Origin: Paludibacteraceae bacterium
Lineage (GTDB): Bacteria; Bacteroidota; Bacteroidia; Bacteroidales; Paludibacteraceae
Direction: 5' to 3'
Length of the DNA: 64,000 nt
NCBI GenBank assembly: GCA_017938155.1
Contig: JAGBCD010000025.1
Coordinates: 96,214 to 160,213, forward strand
Made by a program: the position numbers and the translations under genes
In this document: positions 1 through 8,280 of the stretch, piece by piece
How positions within the stretch are numbered: the first letter of the stretch is position 1
How the letters are laid out: every line of letters begins with the position of its first letter
The notes under the pieces: model-generated
Databases searched by the model: none
The model's input: the letters and a program-made list of their open reading frames with translations, nothing else
What the model was told of the DNA's origin: nothing

Positions 1-1367
1 TTGGAGAGTGTATCAGACAAGGTGGTATGATCACCCGTAATAACAAGTAACGTAGGTTCTTGTGATGAAGAACGGCAATAGTCTATCAATGGTTTTAAGC
101 ACTGGTCCGTATAATGTACCGTTCGTAGATAGTCTGCATACTTGATATGTGAAGGTAAAGATAATGTAGAACTATCTGCATATTCCTTGAAAGGAACATG
201 GGACGCCATCGTTGTCATCAGAACAAAGAAAGATTCTTGTTTTTTAATATCGTTCAGCACTTGATTCACGAGCATACGATCCGATATTGTCTTTGCATAT
301 AGGCTATCAAATCCATATGCGAGCGTCATTGCTTCTTGGTTCCATGCAGAAGCGGGAGTCGGCACATACACTTTTTTGTATTCCGCACCTGATGCCAAGG
401 CCAATGAAGGAAAAACATTATGCATATATCGCATAGCTGTAACCCCCTGATTGACAGGGAGCAAACCTGTCAATACAATCAACTGAGCATCCGATGATTT
501 TCCCATGCTTACTTGTGGGATTATGTGCTTGACAAAAGAGGTGTTGGAGTCGTTAATCAATGCGTCTAAATTAGGAGTAATCGCTTGCCCCTCTATTTCC
601 TTATTTATTACCCAACTCTCCAAGCTCTCAAACAATACAATAATCACATTGGCATGAGCATGAGTCGCTTGCTTTTGTTGTAATCTACCATATAACTCTA
701 TTGGGATATCTGGTAAAGTATGTGCGTTATTTCTCATCCCCATCCCCAATAGTTCGTTCATTCCGTGAGCAATGGGAGAGAATGTTGTAGCATACCATAT
801 TCTCCCCATGCTTACTTCACGGTAATAAGCATCAAACGGATTGACCTTGTAACCTGCCCTTGCTCCTGCAATGCACCATGGCGCGAATAATAATATTGTC
901 ATGGTTAGAGTACATATACAAAATTTACCCTCCGTTCTTTGGTATTTAGGAAAAATAGGTCGTGTACTTGATATAATCCAAATCAAAGACAAGATGAGCA
1001 GGCATACATCTCCCCAATGTAAATAAGGGAGCACGATGCCATCATATAACTGTAACTCCCCAGCGGCATCCAAACTCCACACGCTAAGCAAATCATGGAA
1101 ACTTCTATAATACAATAGGTTTGCGACCAACCATAGGTCTATAAGCACTTGTACCACTGCGGCTACGACTTGATGGTAATAAAGAAAACATAGCCATGCG
1201 AGCAAAGAAGCAAAGGCGGCATAGGTAGTCAATAATCGAATCAAAGAAGCGAGAGAAAGCTCCTCAAAACAAAAAGTTGCGTCCGAGATATTCAATGCAA
1301 AGTAAATACACTTAATCCAAACGATCAACGCAAAAAGAATATATAAACCTCTTGTATTCTTATTCAT
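1..1367 (-). CDS. LTA synthase family / alkaline-phosphatase-superfamily sulfatase (3' part outside window)
   Basis: The gene runs off the left edge; 455 codons are visible from the ATG at 1367. About five hydrophobic helices occupy residues 5-170, followed by an extracytoplasmic sulfatase-like domain. Visible metal and nucleophile motifs are VLFESLESW (Glu about 247), MGKSSDAQ (Ser about 291) and ITGDHTTLSD (Asp-His about 446-447). This is the layout of membrane phosphotransferases such as LtaS and the phosphoethanolamine or phosphoglycerol transferases, so it probably modifies an envelope glycan or lipid in the periplasm. LtaS itself uses Thr where this protein has Ser. The substrate cannot be read from sequence. 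It is divergent from tonB. Confidence 0.8.
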   Translation of the reverse strand, partial: MNKNTRGLYILFALIVWIKCIYFALNISDATFCFEELSLASLIRLLTTYAAFASLLAWLCFLYYHQVVAAVVQVLIDLWLVANLLYYRSFHDLLSVWSLDAAGELQLYDGIVLPYLHWGDVCLLILSLIWIISSTRPIFPKYQRTEGKFCICTLTMTILLFAPWCIAGARAGYKVNPFDAYYREVSMGRIWYATTFSPIAHGMNELLGMGMRNNAHTLPDIPIELYGRLQQKQATHAHANVIIVLFESLESWVINKEIEGQAITPNLDALINDSNTSFVKHIIPQVSMGKSSDAQLIVLTGLLPVNQGVTAMRYMHNVFPSLALASGAEYKKVYVPTPASAWNQEAMTLAYGFDSLYAKTISDRMLVNQVLNDIKKQESFFVLMTTMASHVPFKEYADSSTLSLPSHIKYADYLRTVHYTDQCLKPLIDYCRSSSQEPTLLVITGDHTTLSDTLS

Positions 1368-1443
1368 CGATTGCAAAAGTACTACTTTTAAATGGGAAAT
1401 ACAACGTTTACGTAGGTTTTTTATCAAAAAAAGAATAAATAAA

Positions 1444-1475
1444 TTTGCAGCATTTAGAAAAAAGTACTACCTTTG
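1444..1475 (+). promoter_or_regulatory. Bacteroidota-type promoter of tonB-recG
   Basis: TTTG at 1444-1447 and TACCTTTG at 1468-1475 are separated by 20 bp, matching the TTTG/TAnnTTTG consensus of the phylum. The predicted start near 1482 gives a leader of about 75 nt before tonB. Confidence 0.75.
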
Positions 1476-1556
1476 TTGCCTGAAAGGCAGATATTGGGGA
1501 CGAGTAATCATTTACTCTAAAACAACATCAAGGATAATAACATAAAATCTAATCAT

Positions 1557-2237
1557 ATGCAACTGAAAAAATCACCTAAAGCAAGCTTAGAAGACAAAAA
1601 ATTCACCTATGTCTTGGTAGGATTTGTTTTTGTCTTAAGCGTATGCTATGTCGCACTTGAATGGACTAAGGAAGTGAAGACATACGAGATTCAAGACACC
1701 GAATTCCTATTTGAGGAAGAGATTGACATTCAACAAACTACCCAAGAGACTCCTCCCCCTCCTCCACCACCAGAGGTAAAGACTGTTGAAGAATTGGTAG
1801 TTGTAGATGATGAAGAAGAAGTAGAATCAGTTGAGATTGAGACCGAAGACAAAGAGGATGTTGCCGTTGTTATTGCTCCTCCAGTAGAAGTAGAGGAAGT
1901 AGAGGAAGAAGAAGAGGTTATCTTTGTTGTGGTTGAGACCATGCCAGAGTTCCCTGATGGTGGTATTCAAGGTTTGATGAAATATTTAAGTGAAAACATC
2001 AAGTACCCAGTTATTGCTCAAGAGAATGGTATTCAAGGTCGTGTAACTTGCCAGTTCGTTGTGAACAAAGACGGTTCTATCGTAGATGTCGTTGTAGTAC
2101 GTTCCGGTGGTGATCCATCTTTGGATAAGGAAGCTGTACGCGTTCTCAAGACCATGCCTAAATGGAAACCTGGTAAACAACGTGGTAAACCAGTACGCGT
2201 GAAGTACACAGTTCCTGTTAACTTCCGTTTGCAATAA
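1557..2237 (+). CDS. tonB: Energy transducer TonB
   Basis: This 226-residue protein couples the proton-motive force, gathered by ExbB-ExbD in the inner membrane, to outer-membrane TonB-dependent receptors. One N-terminal helix (about 19-36) is followed by a periplasmic stretch with a seven-proline run (about 66-72) and long Glu/Val-rich repeats. The C-terminal TonB fold (about 128-226) contains the typical YPVIAQENGIQGRV segment and ends in VPVNFRLQ. The acidic linker is longer and more negative than in enterobacterial TonB. It lies 28 bp upstream of recG and is probably cotranscribed with it. The exbB/exbD genes sit nearby on the other strand. Confidence 0.93.
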   Translation: MQLKKSPKASLEDKKFTYVLVGFVFVLSVCYVALEWTKEVKTYEIQDTEFLFEEEIDIQQTTQETPPPPPPPEVKTVEELVVVDDEEEVESVEIETEDKEDVAVVIAPPVEVEEVEEEEEVIFVVVETMPEFPDGGIQGLMKYLSENIKYPVIAQENGIQGRVTCQFVVNKDGSIVDVVVVRSGGDPSLDKEAVRVLKTMPKWKPGKQRGKPVRVKYTVPVNFRLQ

Positions 2238-2265
2238 TAACATAGTAAGCCTCGAAGACAGATTA

Positions 2266-4356
2266 ATGGATTTGTCTGTACGAGATATAATGTATTGTAA
2301 GGGTGTCGGCACTAAACGTGCCGACATTCTTCGTAAGGAGTTGGGCATACGTACGGCATTGGATATGCTGCATCAATATCCTTATAAATATATTGATAGA
2401 AGTAAATTCTATAAGATAAAGGATATCGAAAACGAGGACACTTATGTTCAAATCATTGGGCAAATTATAAGTCACAAAACGATAGGTATAGGTAAGGCCC
2501 AGCGATTGACTGCCATATTTACCGATGGAGAGAGTGAAATAGAACTGGTTTGGTTTAAGGGTGTTTCTTATATTTGTTTGAATGAAGGAGTTAAGTACTT
2601 ATTGTTTGGCAAACCAAGCAAGTTTAATCATCAATTCAACATTGTTCACCCCGAATTAACGCCTTGGGACAAAGTCAAGCCCGAATTGACACAAGGTTTG
2701 GAGCCTTATTACAACACTTCTGAAAAGATGAAAACGCATGGTCTAAATTCCAAAGCAATGCGTACCATCATTCAGCAACTTCTTCCTGACTTAAAGGCAG
2801 AAGGAATAAGGGAAACCATTGGTATGGACATCATTCACAAGTACCGGTTGATGGGATTGAAAGATGCTATTTATAATATTCATTCTCCCGAAAACCACTC
2901 TCAAATGCTTAGGGCTCGAGAACGTCTCAAGTTTGAAGAATTGTTTTTCATTCAACTTCAAATTTTGCGTCGTATGAAGCGTCGCGAGCAAAATAAAGGT
3001 TTTGTATTACCTATCGTAGGAAAACACTTCAACCATTTTTACCATCATTGTCTCCCCTTCCCTCTTACCAATGCCCAAAAGCGTGTAATGAAAGAGATAC
3101 AGAGCGATCTCAAGTCAGGAAGGCAAATGAATCGTTTGTTACAAGGAGACGTTGGTAGTGGTAAAACCTTGGTTGCACTTATGAGTGCGTTGCTTGCCGT
3201 GGACAATGGATACCAAGCATGCATTATGGCTCCAACTGAGATTTTAGCTATTCAGCATGCCAAGACAATCAGTCAGCTTTTGGAAACTTCACAAGTACGT
3301 GTTGCATTGTTAACAGGTACTACTACACGCAAACAGCGTGAAACACTGCATGCTGATTTGCGTGCTGGAGAAATACATATTTTGGTGGGTACTCATGCTT
3401 TGATTGAAGAAGAGGTACAATTTGCCAATTTAGGATTATGTATCATTGATGAGCAACATCGCTTCGGCGTTGCTCAACGAGCAAAATTATGGAATAAGAA
3501 CATCCAGCCGCCTCATATATTGGTAATGACCGCTACTCCTATTCCCCGCACGTTAGCTATGACTTTGTATGGTGACTTGCATGTAAGTATCATTGACGAA
3601 CTACCTCCAGGTAGAAAACCCGTTCAAACGATACATTATTCGAACCAGCGAAGACAAGCCATCAATCAGTTTATACGTCAGCAAATAGAAGCTGGACGAC
3701 AAGTTTACGTGGTCTATCCTTTGATAAAAGAAAATGAAAAGTTGGACTTAGCTGACCTTCAAAATGGATACACTGCGCTATGCGAAACATTTCCTCAATA
3801 TCGCATCTCCATGGTTCATGGGCAAATGAAAGCAAGCGATAAAGATGAGCAGATGCGTAGATTTGCATGTGGTGAGACACAATTATTGGTTGCTACGACG
3901 GTAATAGAAGTGGGTGTCAATGTTCCTAATGCGAGTGTAATGATTATAGAAAATGCAGAACGTTTTGGCTTGAGTCAATTGCATCAGTTGAGGGGTCGTG
4001 TAGGTCGTGGCGCAGAACAAAGTTACTGCATTCTTCTTACGCGTATAGAGTTGAGTAAAGAGACCCGTAAGCGCATGGAAATAATGGTAGCTACGAATGA
4101 TGGTTTTCGGATTGCAGAGACAGACTTACAGTTACGTGGTCCTGGGGATTTAGAGGGATTACAACAATCGGGTTTACCTTTTGAACTTAAGATTGCCAGT
4201 CTAACATCGGATGGACAGATGTTGGATCTTGCTCGTAGAGCTGCAAGTGAAATTTTGGAAACAGACCCATTGTTATCTTCCGAATATAATCGTATATACA
4301 AAGAGCGTTTGGATATTTTGCGTCAGAGCATGACCAATTGGGGAGACATTTCTTAG
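2266..4356 (+). CDS. recG: ATP-dependent DNA helicase RecG
   Basis: RecG is a superfamily 2 helicase that remodels stalled replication forks and Holliday junctions. The 696 residues match the family length. An N-terminal wedge/OB domain is followed by helicase motif I GDVGSGKT (about 294-301), motif II DEQH (about 394-397), motif III TATPIPRT and the C-terminal helicase half with QLRGRVGRG. Transcription probably comes from the tonB promoter. The 3' end converges on the serpin gene with no clear terminator in the 23-bp gap. Confidence 0.96.
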   Translation: MDLSVRDIMYCKGVGTKRADILRKELGIRTALDMLHQYPYKYIDRSKFYKIKDIENEDTYVQIIGQIISHKTIGIGKAQRLTAIFTDGESEIELVWFKGVSYICLNEGVKYLLFGKPSKFNHQFNIVHPELTPWDKVKPELTQGLEPYYNTSEKMKTHGLNSKAMRTIIQQLLPDLKAEGIRETIGMDIIHKYRLMGLKDAIYNIHSPENHSQMLRARERLKFEELFFIQLQILRRMKRREQNKGFVLPIVGKHFNHFYHHCLPFPLTNAQKRVMKEIQSDLKSGRQMNRLLQGDVGSGKTLVALMSALLAVDNGYQACIMAPTEILAIQHAKTISQLLETSQVRVALLTGTTTRKQRETLHADLRAGEIHILVGTHALIEEEVQFANLGLCIIDEQHRFGVAQRAKLWNKNIQPPHILVMTATPIPRTLAMTLYGDLHVSIIDELPPGRKPVQTIHYSNQRRQAINQFIRQQIEAGRQVYVVYPLIKENEKLDLADLQNGYTALCETFPQYRISMVHGQMKASDKDEQMRRFACGETQLLVATTVIEVGVNVPNASVMIIENAERFGLSQLHQLRGRVGRGAEQSYCILLTRIELSKETRKRMEIMVATNDGFRIAETDLQLRGPGDLEGLQQSGLPFELKIASLTSDGQMLDLARRAASEILETDPLLSSEYNRIYKERLDILRQSMTNWGDIS

Positions 4357-4379
4357 TTCCAATATATTTACTAATACAT

Positions 4380-5537
4380 TTATTCTTGTGGGGAATAAAC
4401 CTGTCCAACAAAGAGAATTAGGTTGGTTTGCATATCGCGGATAATCATCACGAAAGGTCTATCTGCATTGAATTCCATGATTGTTTCTTGTTTAGGTGCA
4501 GCACTCATAGCAAGTACTGCCACCACAGAAACAGCAGCTGCTTCCGTTCCCACTTCATCCACCTTGACATAAGCATTTTGCTTGACTATGCTTACTACGA
4601 GGGGTACATTGCACATAGAGGAAAAGTTTGCTTTGTCGGCATCAAAAATAGTGTTTAATCCCATCCCTTGTAGGTCTTCATTAAGAATCCTTTCATATTC
4701 CATTTCAAACTTAGGCATGGTTAGATGGACTTTCATGGGTGATAGGCTGTCTATCCAAGATTGATAGATAGAGTCATTTATCCGTTGCAATAACTGATTA
4801 GAAGTGAAAGATTTAGATGGTAATATAAGATCCATGCAATAGCGTTGATTACCGTTTGTTTTATAGGGAAGTTCTACTATTTGCATGAGATGATTCTCAT
4901 AGTAACGTAGGCGGGCTACCTGTTCCATAAAAGAAACGTTAGTAGTAGTATGTTGATTTATATAAAATGGTGCTTTATGGGTATTATAATCAGGAAATTG
5001 TTTTTCCCATTCAGCTTTAAAATAGATTGCATTCGCCAATATCAATGCCAGATTTGGTGGCAAAGGATCGGAGATTACTTGCGAGATTTTTCCGTTGGTT
5101 TGTTCACTTGCCCAATTATTGATATCGGAGGCATTAAAAGCAAAATTGAATATTTGAGCAGAAGAGGATAGTGTATTGAGATAGGATTTTTTGATTGGAT
5201 AAGCTGGAGATGCCCAACAACTATTCGCAATTTTGAGGTTGTGATTGGTATCAACCACACATTGAGTAACAATATTATCAAGTTCATTCTTTGTATCGCC
5301 ATTAGCACCTGGGAGTAACATACTAAGTGCCATATTGGCGCTTATAGGAGAAAGAAAGAAATTTTCGTTATCTATGCCAGCACTTCTTACCAAATCAAAC
5401 GAGAAGTTGTTTATCTTGTGTAGGTTGTCGGTTTGAATATCATCCTTTTGTGCATTGTTCACTACATGTTTATGTGAAGTACACGCGGTAAAGATGAAAA
5501 GAAAAAATAGAATACCAATATGTTTTATATTACTCAT
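4380..5537 (-). CDS. Serpin-family serine protease inhibitor, predicted lipoprotein
   Basis: The start is placed at the ATG at 5537, because this gives a lipoprotein signal with FTAC lipobox (Cys about 19) and a normal serpin length of 385 residues. A longer reading frame upstream would read into the preceding terminator. Serpin hallmarks are the NAIYFKAEWEKQF segment, the hinge DEVGTEAAAV and the C-terminal FNADRPFVMIIRD signature. Counting from the hinge glycine as P15, the scissile bond is Met-Ser, the same residues as in human alpha-1-antitrypsin. Serpins trap serine proteases by loop insertion. A surface-anchored gut bacterial serpin could protect against host elastase-like enzymes; that role is inference. 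Confidence 0.9.
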   Translation of the reverse strand: MSNIKHIGILFFLFIFTACTSHKHVVNNAQKDDIQTDNLHKINNFSFDLVRSAGIDNENFFLSPISANMALSMLLPGANGDTKNELDNIVTQCVVDTNHNLKIANSCWASPAYPIKKSYLNTLSSSAQIFNFAFNASDINNWASEQTNGKISQVISDPLPPNLALILANAIYFKAEWEKQFPDYNTHKAPFYINQHTTTNVSFMEQVARLRYYENHLMQIVELPYKTNGNQRYCMDLILPSKSFTSNQLLQRINDSIYQSWIDSLSPMKVHLTMPKFEMEYERILNEDLQGMGLNTIFDADKANFSSMCNVPLVVSIVKQNAYVKVDEVGTEAAAVSVVAVLAMSAAPKQETIMEFNADRPFVMIIRDMQTNLILFVGQVYSPQE

Positions 5538-5575
5538 AAATCTTAGAATGATTAGTTTTTGTGAAGTTCTATAAA

Positions 5576-5615
5576 TACAAACGAAGGGCAATCCGATAGG
5601 CGCCCTTCGTTTGTA
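5576..5615 (-). terminator. Hairpin terminator after the exbB-exbD operon
   Basis: A perfect 14-bp stem pairs 5576-5589 with 5602-5615, with a 12-nt loop. It lies 14 bp past the stop codon of the last exbD gene, between that operon and the serpin gene. The downstream tract is only moderately T-rich. Confidence 0.7.
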
Positions 5616-5628
5616 TAATAATAACAAA

Positions 5629-6099
5629 TTAGTAACTTGTACGTTGTGTAGCAGCGTAACTAATTTTGAGAGCATACGCACGGCGCAATTCTTGCTTGAT
5701 ATCAGCGATAACGCCCATACGGGTCTCTTTGTCTGCTTTGATACTAACTTGCATCAAACCTTGGTCTTGTTCCAACATAGCAGAACGTTCGTTTACGATA
5801 TAGTCACCGATCTCTGATTTATCTGCGAATGCATCGTCCAATTGGATACGTGTCTCAGCACCATATTGTTTACGGAACTCAGAAGTAGGGGTACCTACGT
5901 AAATATATCTAACCAAAGTCTTTTTCTCTAATTTAGTCAACTCAGTTGCCTGTGGTGTAGTAAACTGCACCTTGTAAGAAACTTCTTTCATAGAAGTTAC
6001 AGACATGAAGAAGAACAAAAGCATGAAGATAATGTCAGGCAATGAAGATGTATTCAATGCAGGCATTTCTCTTTTATCATTACGACGAATTTTAGCCAT
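5629..6099 (-). CDS. exbD: Biopolymer transport protein ExbD (second copy in operon)
   Basis: This 156-residue protein has the ExbD/TolR architecture: a short cytoplasmic tail, one transmembrane helix carrying the conserved Asp (LPDIIFMLLFFFM, about 20-32) and a periplasmic domain. With ExbB it forms the proton-driven motor that energises TonB. It is the last gene of the operon, 2 bp after another exbD, and is followed by a hairpin terminator. Paired non-identical ExbD proteins are usual in Bacteroidota. Confidence 0.92.
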   Translation of the reverse strand: MAKIRRNDKREMPALNTSSLPDIIFMLLFFFMSVTSMKEVSYKVQFTTPQATELTKLEKKTLVRYIYVGTPTSEFRKQYGAETRIQLDDAFADKSEIGDYIVNERSAMLEQDQGLMQVSIKADKETRMGVIADIKQELRRAYALKISYAATQRTSY

Positions 6100-6101
6100 A
6101 C

Positions 6102-6683
6102 TTAATTTCCTCCATAATTTTTAGGTTCAGCTTCAGAAATCTTTTGAGGATAAATTTTTTGAATTTTCTTCTGAAGATCTTCGTCTAAATCCTTGTAACT
6201 TTTATGAAAATATTTCTTTGCGCACTCTTCACGCAACTCGTTATAAGCCGCAACAAGTTCGTTCTGTACATCCAAATATGCTTGATACTGTGTATCAACG
6301 TCATTTTGTACAGAGATGACATGTTCTTTTGTGTATCTGAGAACTCCGAAAGGTGCTCCGAAGTCTTCCTCAAACAACTTAGGTAAAGAAGCATCATCGT
6401 CTGCATTAAGAATGAACTTTTTGGCTTCCTCTTTCAACTGTTTCACATCCATCAATTGTCCTTGTACCATCAATTGATTCATTGAGTTGATTTTTACGAT
6501 TAACAAGTTTCGTTTGTTAATCTTTGTATCATCAACCTTTTGATCTGGTGGTACAGGTGCAGGCAAACGACGTGCCAAACCTTGATTCACATCCATAGAG
6601 GTTGTCACCAAGAAGAATATGAGCAGCAAGAAAGAGATGTCGGCCATGGAACTGGCGTTAATCTGCGGAATTTTCTTTGCCAT
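6102..6683 (-). CDS. exbD: Biopolymer transport protein ExbD (first copy in operon)
   Basis: This 193-residue ExbD paralogue has the conserved helix with Asp (SSMADISFLLLIFFLV, about 11-26). Its periplasmic region is longer than that of its partner and includes an insertion rich in Asp, Glu and Lys (about 95-190), predicted helical. It is 18 bp downstream of the 158-residue membrane protein and 2 bp upstream of the second exbD. It is probably a subunit of the same ExbB-based motor, possibly giving a mixed ExbD pair. Confidence 0.9.
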   Translation of the reverse strand: MAKKIPQINASSMADISFLLLIFFLVTTSMDVNQGLARRLPAPVPPDQKVDDTKINKRNLLIVKINSMNQLMVQGQLMDVKQLKEEAKKFILNADDDASLPKLFEEDFGAPFGVLRYTKEHVISVQNDVDTQYQAYLDVQNELVAAYNELREECAKKYFHKSYKDLDEDLQKKIQKIYPQKISEAEPKNYGGN

Positions 6684-6701
6684 AATGTTCTCTTAATTGG
6701 A

Positions 6702-7178
6702 TTACTTTTTAATTTTAGTATAAATAACACCCCAAACTAATGCTGCAACAGTAGAGATAGTAAGGATGTAAACAAGGTACATGATAGCGTCACTCATACG
6801 TGCCATGTTACCCACATTGTCTGTACCCTCGTAACCGAGAATATCAACTTTCTCAGGGCTACCCAAGAACCAGCAGAGAGCGCAGAGACCTACAGCAGCT
6901 ACTACTACAAGTACAGATGTGATGCCACGTTTTGGGTCAACCTTGAAGGTTTCAACCAATTTAGCGAGCACAAATCCGAAGGTAGCAAGAATAACGAGTG
7001 CTACAAGTGCGTAGATCCAATAGAGGAGCACGTCGGTAAACTTAGGAATATCCAAGAAGTCACCAGCCACCTCCAACGAACCTTCAGAGCCTCCAAAGAA
7101 GAACATTGCGGTTGCAATGATACCTACGATCATGAGGACCCAGATGGTTACTTTTGGGAATAATTTATAATTTTTCAT
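6702..7178 (-). CDS. Small polytopic membrane protein of the ExbB/ExbD operon
   Basis: The product has 158 residues and about four hydrophobic segments (about 10-29, 50-74, 86-106 and 132-153). I recognise no enzymatic motif. Its place between exbB and two exbD genes, on the same strand with short gaps, is typical of Bacteroidota TonB motor operons, where such a protein of unknown function recurs. It may be an accessory or assembly subunit; nothing in the sequence proves this. Confidence 0.8.
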   Translation of the reverse strand: MKNYKLFPKVTIWVLMIVGIIATAMFFFGGSEGSLEVAGDFLDIPKFTDVLLYWIYALVALVILATFGFVLAKLVETFKVDPKRGITSVLVVVAAVGLCALCWFLGSPEKVDILGYEGTDNVGNMARMSDAIMYLVYILTISTVAALVWGVIYTKIKK

Positions 7179-7234
7179 AATAATCTAAAATTTTGCAAGT
7201 TTAACAATAAAAGTTCTGCACAATGCAAAATAGA

Positions 7235-8080
7235 TTATTTCTTTTGTGCTGCGTCGTATTCAACCACGAGGTCAAGTAAGCTAATAGAGCTGTCTTCCAT
7301 TTCGTTAACAAGACCCTCGATCAAGCTAAGGATGTAGTTGTAGAATACTTGAAGGATAATAGCGATAATCAAACCGAGGAGGGTTGTCAAAAGAGCCACC
7401 TTGATACCACCAGCCACAACGGTAGCAGAGATATCACCTACTTGTTGAATCTTATCAAATGCTTGGATCATACCGATGATGGTACCCAAGAATCCTAAAG
7501 ATGGAGCGATAGAGATGAAGAGAGAAATCCATGAGAGGTTCTTCTCAAGAAGACCGAGTTGAACACCACCGTAGCTAGCTACAGTTTTCTCAACAACTTC
7601 TACACCTTCTTCATAACGGCTCAAACCTTGATAGAAGATACTTGCAACAGGACCACGAGTATTGCGGCATACTTCTAATGCAGCATTAATTCCACCTTTC
7701 TTAAGAGCAGCCTCAACGTTTTTCAACAACTCTTTTGTGTTAGTTTTGCTCAAGCTAAGATAAATAATACGTTCGATACAGAGAGCCAAACCGAAAACCA
7801 AGCAAAGCAAAGTTGCAGCCATAAAGCCTGCACCACCTTCAATAAATTTAGTTTTCAATGTTTTGTGTAAAGCCTTGAGACCGCCTTCTTCAGCAGCTAC
7901 TTCTTCAACTACAGTTTCAGCTGGTTCAGCTACTTCTTCAGCTACAGCCTCATCAGCTACAGTTTCAGCTACTTGTTCAGTTGTTTCAGGAGTAGCAGCA
8001 GCTTCTTCCTGAGCCATAACAGCAACACTACCTACTGATAGCATTGCAAGCACCATCATGGTTGCGAATACTTTTTTCAT
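7235..8080 (-). CDS. exbB: MotA/TolQ/ExbB proton channel family protein with signal peptide
   Basis: ExbB homologue of 281 residues. Residues 1-23 look like a cleavable signal peptide (ending VMAQ), followed by a low-complexity Ala/Glu/Val-rich stretch (about 24-66). The channel core follows, with three hydrophobic segments (about 82-103, 185-206 and 225-250) and the conserved APSLGFLGTIIGMI segment. It forms the proton channel that drives TonB with the ExbD proteins downstream. No promoter consensus is visible in the 43 bp between it and the tRNA-Ser gene upstream, so the tRNA promoter may also drive this operon. Confidence 0.92.
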   Translation of the reverse strand: MKKVFATMMVLAMLSVGSVAVMAQEEAAATPETTEQVAETVADEAVAEEVAEPAETVVEEVAAEEGGLKALHKTLKTKFIEGGAGFMAATLLCLVFGLALCIERIIYLSLSKTNTKELLKNVEAALKKGGINAALEVCRNTRGPVASIFYQGLSRYEEGVEVVEKTVASYGGVQLGLLEKNLSWISLFISIAPSLGFLGTIIGMIQAFDKIQQVGDISATVVAGGIKVALLTTLLGLIIAIILQVFYNYILSLIEGLVNEMEDSSISLLDLVVEYDAAQKK

Positions 8081-8123
8081 TGTTATTGGATTTTTTGATT
8101 GAATAATAATTAATTTATTTGTG

Positions 8124-8211
8124 CGGAAAGACGGGGATTCGAACCCCGGAAACCCTTTTGGAGTTTACACGCTTTCCAGGCGTGCCTCTTCAACCACTCG
8201 AGCATCTTTCC
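8124..8211 (-). tRNA. tRNA-Ser (anticodon GGA)
   Basis: An 88-nt cloverleaf reads on the minus strand with acceptor pairing GGAAAGA/TCTTTCC and discriminator G. The anticodon loop is CTGGAAA (anticodon GGA), and the TTCGAAT loop closes a CGGGG stem. The long variable arm is typical of class II tRNA-Ser. CCA is not encoded; the bases after the discriminator are CAC. Confidence 0.97.
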
Positions 8212-8224
8212 AATAAACCGACTG

Positions 8225-8254
8225 CAAAGTTACAAAAAAAACTTGATATACAAA
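8225..8254 (-). promoter_or_regulatory. Promoter of tRNA-Ser and possibly the exbB operon
   Basis: On the minus strand TTTG (8254-8251) and TAACTTTG (8232-8225) are 18 bp apart, one or two short of the usual spacing. It lies just upstream of the tRNA 5' end. Confidence 0.6.
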
Positions 8255-8280
8255 GAATTTTTCACATTTTTTCTTCTTTT

